Below, in pieces: positions 60,222 through 64,000 of a DNA stretch of 64,000 nucleotides. Position 1 is the stretch's first letter; every line of letters starts with the position of its first letter. The notes below the pieces were generated by a model. That model was not told the origin of the DNA, did not search any database, and saw only the letters and a program-made list of their open reading frames with translations. A program made the translations under genes and the position numbers. Source of the stretch: Caldilineaceae bacterium (GTDB lineage Bacteria; Chloroflexota; Anaerolineae; Caldilineales; Caldilineaceae); contig JAHBVH010000015.1 in assembly GCA_019637645.1 (NCBI GenBank), positions 62,001-126,000 on the forward strand, read 5' to 3'.

Positions 60222-60917
60222 TCAAAACGTCAGCCGCTTCAGCCCCTCGGCGTAGTCAAAACCAGCTTCCTCACCGGCCTTTTTGGCGCGGGCGCGGATG
60301 CGCTCTTCGAGTTTCTGCCGGTCGGTGCCCACTTGGCTCACATGGCAGGCCAAGGCCGAGATGCATTTATCGATTGTCGTAGTGACATCTTCCCAGTAGT
60401 CCACATAGTCGGTCCAGAAGAGATAGAGCTCTTTAATACGCCACGGTTCTTCATCGGCATCGAGCTGTTCGGGAAAGATATGCCATTCGCGCGCCGCCCA
60501 GAAACCGTCCAGTGCCGCTGAACCCGCGGCGCGATGGTCGGGATGGAGTTGGTAGCGCCGCCAAGGATCAATCGCGACTAAGATGTGCGGCTTCAGTTTA
60601 CGGATCAACCCCGCCAATTGACGGCGGAGATCGATATTGTTTTCCAACAGTCCATCGGGGTGGCGCAGAAAGATGACCTGCTGCACGCCCAATTCCTTGG
60701 CCGCGGCCCGCTGTTCGGCCTCCCGTTGCGTTGCCAACTGCCCAGGGTGGACATGCGGGTCTTTGCTGCCCTTGTCACCACTGGTCAGCAAGACGTAGGT
60801 AATTTCTTTCCCTGCGGCGGCCCACTTGGCAAGGGTCGCGCCACAGCCAAATTCAGGATCATCGGGGTGCGCAGCGATCAAGAGGACGCGGTCAAGGCGT
60901 TCTGCGGTTTCAGACAT
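60222..60917 (-). CDS. PIG-L family deacetylase
   Basis: A 231-residue zinc-dependent N-acetylglucosaminyl deacetylase-like protein, in the family of MshB, BshB and PIG-L. The zinc motif is LLIAAHPDDPEFGCGATLAKW, the third ligand is in LHPDHRAAG, and LLTSGDKGSKDP and REAEQRAAAKELGVQQVIFLRHPDG are family-typical. It probably removes an acetyl group from an amino-sugar conjugate; no thiol-biosynthesis partner is adjacent. The ATG at 60917 follows GAGGAG. Confidence 0.92.
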   Translation of the reverse strand: MSETAERLDRVLLIAAHPDDPEFGCGATLAKWAAAGKEITYVLLTSGDKGSKDPHVHPGQLATQREAEQRAAAKELGVQQVIFLRHPDGLLENNIDLRRQLAGLIRKLKPHILVAIDPWRRYQLHPDHRAAGSAALDGFWAAREWHIFPEQLDADEEPWRIKELYLFWTDYVDYWEDVTTTIDKCISALACHVSQVGTDRQKLEERIRARAKKAGEEAGFDYAEGLKRLTF

Positions 60918-61082
60918 GGCTGGTATACTCCTCACAGAGAACGATTTGTGCCGCCAACGCGCAGTTAGCAGCACAGAGGATTTTAGGATGAACGGAACAT
61001 GATCTATCCGTCCATTGTACTCCTAGGCTAGGGATAGCGCAATCCTTGGCGCGTTGGCGGTTACTTTAGGCGATAGGAAAGA

Positions 61083-61162
61083 GGACGCGGAAGGACGCGG
61101 ATAAACCAAGAAATCCGCGTCCTTCCGCGTCTATCCGCGTCCCAGAAATTTCTGGGACGCGG
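61083..61162. repeat. ACGCGGA-type palindrome cluster
   Basis: Arms GGACGCGGAAGGACGCGGAT (61083-61102) and its complement at 61113-61132 match at 19 of 20 positions. They are followed by a second, perfect 28-bp palindrome (61135-61162) with arms CCGCGTCCCAGAAA. It fills the gap between the MEMO-like and PIG-L genes and is related to the palindromes at 38.7 and 47.3 kb. Confidence 0.88.
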
Positions 61163-61176
61163 CAAATGGGCGTTGG

Positions 61177-62052
61177 TTACGGTGCTACCTGCCAATTAAA
61201 GAGTGCGCCCGCCACCCAGGTGGGCGGCGGTGCTTGGTAGAGGGTGGTGGCATCGGTGTAGGTGAGATCCAAAATCTCGCCTTTCAGCGGTCCCCGTAGG
61301 TAGCGAAAGACCTGACCCGCATCACGGGCATCGCTCCTCGCGCGGACACAATGTTGGTTGTAGCCCCAGTAGTCACCTTGCTCTAGCAGGGCCATGCCTT
61401 CTTCTAGCGTTTTGCGCGCGAGTTCCAATCCACCCTCCTCGGGTGCCAACGATTCTGCGGGCGACCAACCATAGCCCAGGCCATGATGAAACGGATCTGC
61501 CGTGGAAACCACCACGGCCTCTTCACAGAGGCGCGCTAATTCGTCGATGCCAGGGAGTTGCTCGGGCTTGCCACCGGCCAGATAGGGGTAACGCTCGATC
61601 ACCACTGGCCCCTTGATGCCCCGGCGCTTGGTCTCGGCGGCCCAGAAATGCCGCCAACTGATCAGCACATGGTCATGCCGCCATTCTTGGCGTTCTCCCT
61701 CCATGCCCGGCCCCTGGATCCCCCAGTAGATCTCGGCGGATGGCGCGCCCCCATTGGCGACGCGTATACGTGCTTGGTCCATGGCCTCGCCAAAGGCATG
61801 GACGACACTAATCACCACCACCCGATCGGCCCCACTGTCGAGCGCCGCATTGACCGCGGCCGCGATCTGGTGGCCACAATCCAACACCCCGGCATGGGGA
61901 AAGACGACCACGCCACCCGCGCGCAAGGTTGGTGCTAAGTTCCACTGCCGCGCTTCATCCAGTTGGCGGTAGGTGCCAGCCTCGCCCAATTCGGCATGTT
62001 CGCGGGCATAGAGGGCGTGGATCTGCTGGCGTAGACGCATACGATCGGCCAT
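61177..62052 (-). CDS. MEMO1/LigB-like family protein
   Basis: A 291-residue protein related to the MEMO1 / class III extradiol dioxygenase (LigB) fold. Its typical core is GVVVFPHAGVLDCGHQIAAAVNAALDSGADRVVVISVVHAFG with His residues near the expected metal site, then VVVSTADPFHHGLGYGW. In many prokaryotes MEMO occurs with AMMECR1 and a radical-SAM protein, and those are not nearby here. An AGGAGAAGC site supports the ATG at 62052. The role is unknown. Confidence 0.78.
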   Translation of the reverse strand: MADRMRLRQQIHALYAREHAELGEAGTYRQLDEARQWNLAPTLRAGGVVVFPHAGVLDCGHQIAAAVNAALDSGADRVVVISVVHAFGEAMDQARIRVANGGAPSAEIYWGIQGPGMEGERQEWRHDHVLISWRHFWAAETKRRGIKGPVVIERYPYLAGGKPEQLPGIDELARLCEEAVVVSTADPFHHGLGYGWSPAESLAPEEGGLELARKTLEEGMALLEQGDYWGYNQHCVRARSDARDAGQVFRYLRGPLKGEILDLTYTDATTLYQAPPPTWVAGALFNWQVAP

Positions 62053-62245
62053 AGTGCTTCTCCTGGTTTTGGGGTAAACTGTGGATTGGTTACCCTGATA
62101 ATGTAGGGAATGATGTAGGGAATTCGTTGATACTGTTCCGCACCGGTTGCCCCGCTTTTTGTAGGGTCTCATCTGTGGTTACGCGCTGCAGGCGATTTTG
62201 CGATTGTAAACAAAACAAGGGCGCTTGTCAATCGTCGCGTAGAAA

Positions 62246-62290
62246 CAAAAAAGCCGATTGGCAGCTAGCGCGCCAGCTGCCAATCGGCTT
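62246..62290 (-). terminator. Rho-independent terminator of the Hsp20 gene
   Basis: Arms AAGCCGATTGGCAGCT and AGCTGCCAATCGGCTT pair perfectly (16 bp) around an 8-nt loop. On the minus strand a run of six T follows. It lies 48 bp after the Hsp20 stop. Confidence 0.9.
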
Positions 62291-62337
62291 TCACCTGCTA
62301 TTTAGTTTGCGATCAAGCCATGCGCGAAGTTATCGGC

Positions 62338-62796
62338 TTATTTGCTCTCGATCAGCTTTTTAACTTCGATCCGCTTGGGCTTGACGGCTTCGGCTTTGGG
62401 TAAGGTCAAGGTCAAGACACCATTCTCGTTGACGGCTTCGATCTTATCGGCGTCAATCGTATTCGGGAGCGCAATGCTACGCATGAAGCTGCCAAAACGG
62501 CGCTCACGCAGATGATAGTTCTCTTCCTGGGTCTCGGTCTCTGTTTTGGTCTCGCCTTTGATGGTGAGGACATTGTCCGTCAGCGTGATCTCGACATCTT
62601 CGGGCTTGATGCCAGGTACCGACGCCTTCACAATATACTTGTCATTCTGCTCGGCTACATCCAAGGCCAGGCTATAGCCTTCGCCCCGCCGCCACAGAAC
62701 GGGCATTTCGCCAAAAGGTTCATCAAAGAAACGATCCATGACCCGGCTTAAGTTTGCCATTTCGCGGAAAGGTTCCCAACGTGTTAAGGTTGTCAT
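62338..62796 (-). CDS. Small heat-shock protein, Hsp20/alpha-crystallin family
   Basis: A 152-residue Hsp20 chaperone that binds unfolded proteins under heat stress. The alpha-crystallin domain (about 42-140) has SLALDVAEQNDKYIVKASVPGIKPEDVEITLTDNVLTIKGETKTE, the FGSFMRSIALPNTIDADKIEA block and the conserved AxxxNGVLTLTLPK motif, here EAVNENGVLTLTLPK. An amphipathic N-terminus (TRWEPFREMANLSRVMDRFF) precedes it. The ATG at 62796 follows GGAGGAATTTACG. No CIRCE element is visible upstream. Confidence 0.95.
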   Translation of the reverse strand: MTTLTRWEPFREMANLSRVMDRFFDEPFGEMPVLWRRGEGYSLALDVAEQNDKYIVKASVPGIKPEDVEITLTDNVLTIKGETKTETETQEENYHLRERRFGSFMRSIALPNTIDADKIEAVNENGVLTLTLPKAEAVKPKRIEVKKLIESK

Positions 62797-63313
62797 CGTA
62801 AATTCCTCCAAAGATCAAAATCTACTGAAACCTATATCGGTACGTACCACAAATGCAGCAGTAGAGTGCTTGGCTGCTTAGCTTGCCTTTGGGACGTACC
62901 TACTTGTATAGTTACAAGCGAGGCAGATGTTGCTACCTCCATTGCAGGACAACGTTACCGAAGTGGGTGTCTGTCTTGCGTTTTGATTTACATCTTCTAG
63001 TGTACGCCGCTTTTGTTAGAAGGGCGTTGGCACAGTGTCAGCAAGGTGTCCACAAATCGTTAGCGGAATGTCTGCGCGGCAACTGTCATCAGCGTGGCTC
63101 ATTCCAGCCGCGTCCCATTTCTTGCTTGGCTATCAAATGTGAGATACCATAATAGCATTCGCGTCAGCTCATTTCCGAAAATGTAAGTAGTTGGAGAAGG
63201 GCTTTTTTTGGTAAGCCTGATGCTACGCGTGGCGGTTAACGCCCATCATTGTTCGCTTCCCATACCCAGTTAATCGGAACAGCAGGCTTTTATATTCCTC
63301 CTAGGAGAATGCT
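62797..63313. other. Divergent intergenic region
   Basis: A 517-bp gap between the hsp20 gene and the divergent protease gene. I searched for a CIRCE inverted repeat and for a known heat-shock operator and found none. Promoters for both genes must lie here. Nothing else is recognised. Confidence 0.45.
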
Positions 63314-64000
63314 ATGGTTAAGCAATTATTTGCTAGCTTTGTGATTGTGCTTTTTGTGAGCTGCCTAACGGGCTGCCAGCCATTGATTGTCGAACCGGTG
63401 GCATCACAGCCACCCACCGTGCAGATCGAACTCCAGCCCGCCTCTGGGAAAACGCTTGGCGCCGCTGCCATTTTTGCCCAAATTTCACCCTCTGTTGCTT
63501 TTATCGAAACACCGACCGGCACCGGTAGCGGCGTTCTGATCGAGCATGGGTATCTGCTGAGTAATGCCCATGTCGTCTGGCCTTTTGAGCAGGTGCGCGT
63601 TGTTTTTCCCGATGGACAGGAATATCTGGATGTCCCGGTGCATGCCTGGGATCTCATGGCTGATCTGGCCCTCATTGGGCCGTTAGATGTGGCGCTACCC
63701 CCTGTCAAGCTTGTCGATGGCAGCAAGCTGGCGATCGGGAGTGATATTTATCTGATCGGCTATCCGGCCGAGATTGAAACGTTTCCGCAGCCAGCCATTA
63801 CCAATGGGATCTTGTCACGCCTCCGGACATGGGATGCGATTGACTACACCTTTTTCCAAGTGGATGCAATCACCGTTGGCGGGCAGAGCGGTGGTATTAT
63901 GGTGACTCACACCGGTGATGTTGTTGGGGTTTCTACCTTCTATTATCGGAGCTTTGGCCTAGCCGGATCGGTTGCCGATACGATCGCCCGGATCAACGCC
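63314..64000 (+). CDS. Trypsin-like serine protease lipoprotein (3' partial)
   Basis: The frame opens at ATG 63314 after a TAGGAGAATGCT site and stays open to the window edge, so the protein is cut. A signal peptide ends in lipobox LFVSCLTGC. The protease part shows the catalytic His in GYLLSNAHVVWPF, Asp in DLMADLALIGPL, and Ser in ITVGGQSGGIMV, as in the trypsin/DegP fold (S1C-like). It should be anchored on the outer face of the membrane. Any PDZ domain would lie beyond the window. Confidence 0.87.
   Translation, partial: MVKQLFASFVIVLFVSCLTGCQPLIVEPVASQPPTVQIELQPASGKTLGAAAIFAQISPSVAFIETPTGTGSGVLIEHGYLLSNAHVVWPFEQVRVVFPDGQEYLDVPVHAWDLMADLALIGPLDVALPPVKLVDGSKLAIGSDIYLIGYPAEIETFPQPAITNGILSRLRTWDAIDYTFFQVDAITVGGQSGGIMVTHTGDVVGVSTFYYRSFGLAGSVADTIARINA

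Noticed and set aside
62797..62900. Possible CIRCE heat-shock operator before hsp20
   Set aside because: A single GAGTGCTTGG half-site is present, but the required partner TTAGCACTC at 9-bp spacing is missing.

Overview
The window reads as chromosomal DNA of a free-living bacterium with fairly high GC, most likely a Chloroflexota member of the Anaerolineae/Caldilineae type. That placement is inference: it rests on the mix of families (RqcH, Rex, a membrane LuxR-Kelch protein, F420/FMN-type split-barrel protein, many MDR and Gfo/Idh oxidoreductases, lipoproteins with Thr/Pro-rich linkers) and on the many intergenic palindromes. No rRNA, tRNA, CRISPR array, prophage or intact insertion sequence was seen. 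Both window edges cut genes: a membrane protein at the left and a lipoprotein serine protease at the right.

Layout. 1-10.4 kb: housekeeping and hydrolases (acetamidase/formamidase, GDPD plus HAD phosphatase operon, RNase HI, an M23 endopeptidase overlapping head-to-head with trmD, rqcH, a FemAB/GNAT-like protein). 10.6-18 kb: murJ with ridA, a histidine phosphatase, a split-barrel flavoprotein, an aminotransferase, and a methyltransferase fused to an ATP-grasp ligase. 18-24.3 kb: a CAP-domain secreted protein, then a four-gene minus-strand run (LuxR-TM-Kelch, SMP-30 lactonase, alcohol dehydrogenase, metallo-beta-lactamase-fold hydrolase). 24.9-32.7 kb: leuS, a lipoprotein, small membrane proteins, a YugP-like zinc protease, rex with two candidate Rex operators, and rsmG. 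32.7-40.9 kb: a carbohydrate-uptake and oxidation operon (solute-binding lipoprotein, two permeases, Gfo/Idh, MDR and Ldh-2 dehydrogenases) behind a good sigma-70 promoter, with a divergent MDR gene; it encodes no ABC ATPase. 41.3-43.7 kb: CPBP protease and argH. 43.8-46 kb: an AT-richer restriction-modification pair. 46.3-53.5 kb: aldo/keto reductase, a methyltransferase, two LiaF-like membrane proteins, a three-repeat secreted protein and an AI-2E family transporter. 53.7-64 kb: a large hybrid histidine kinase, an FGGY sugar kinase, a second histidine phosphatase, a PIG-L deacetylase, a MEMO/LigB-like protein, Hsp20 and the truncated protease.

A striking non-coding feature is the set of intergenic inverted repeats: (i) an oriented 83-bp element with conserved ends and a central palindrome, present at 13.5 and 29.5 kb in opposite orientation with shorter relatives elsewhere; (ii) long-armed palindromes built from ACGCGGA-type units at 38.7, 47.3 and 61.1 kb; (iii) TCTGTCTTCTG-type tracts at 9.1, 35.5 and 60.2 kb; (iv) a 186-bp MITE-like element at 15.4 kb. 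Several lie at gene junctions inside the carbohydrate operon, where they could tune expression of individual genes. No single locus is a proven new system; the strongest leads are the methyltransferase/ATP-grasp fusion, the LuxR-TM-Kelch operon, the tandem Rex operators and the oriented palindromic repeat family.
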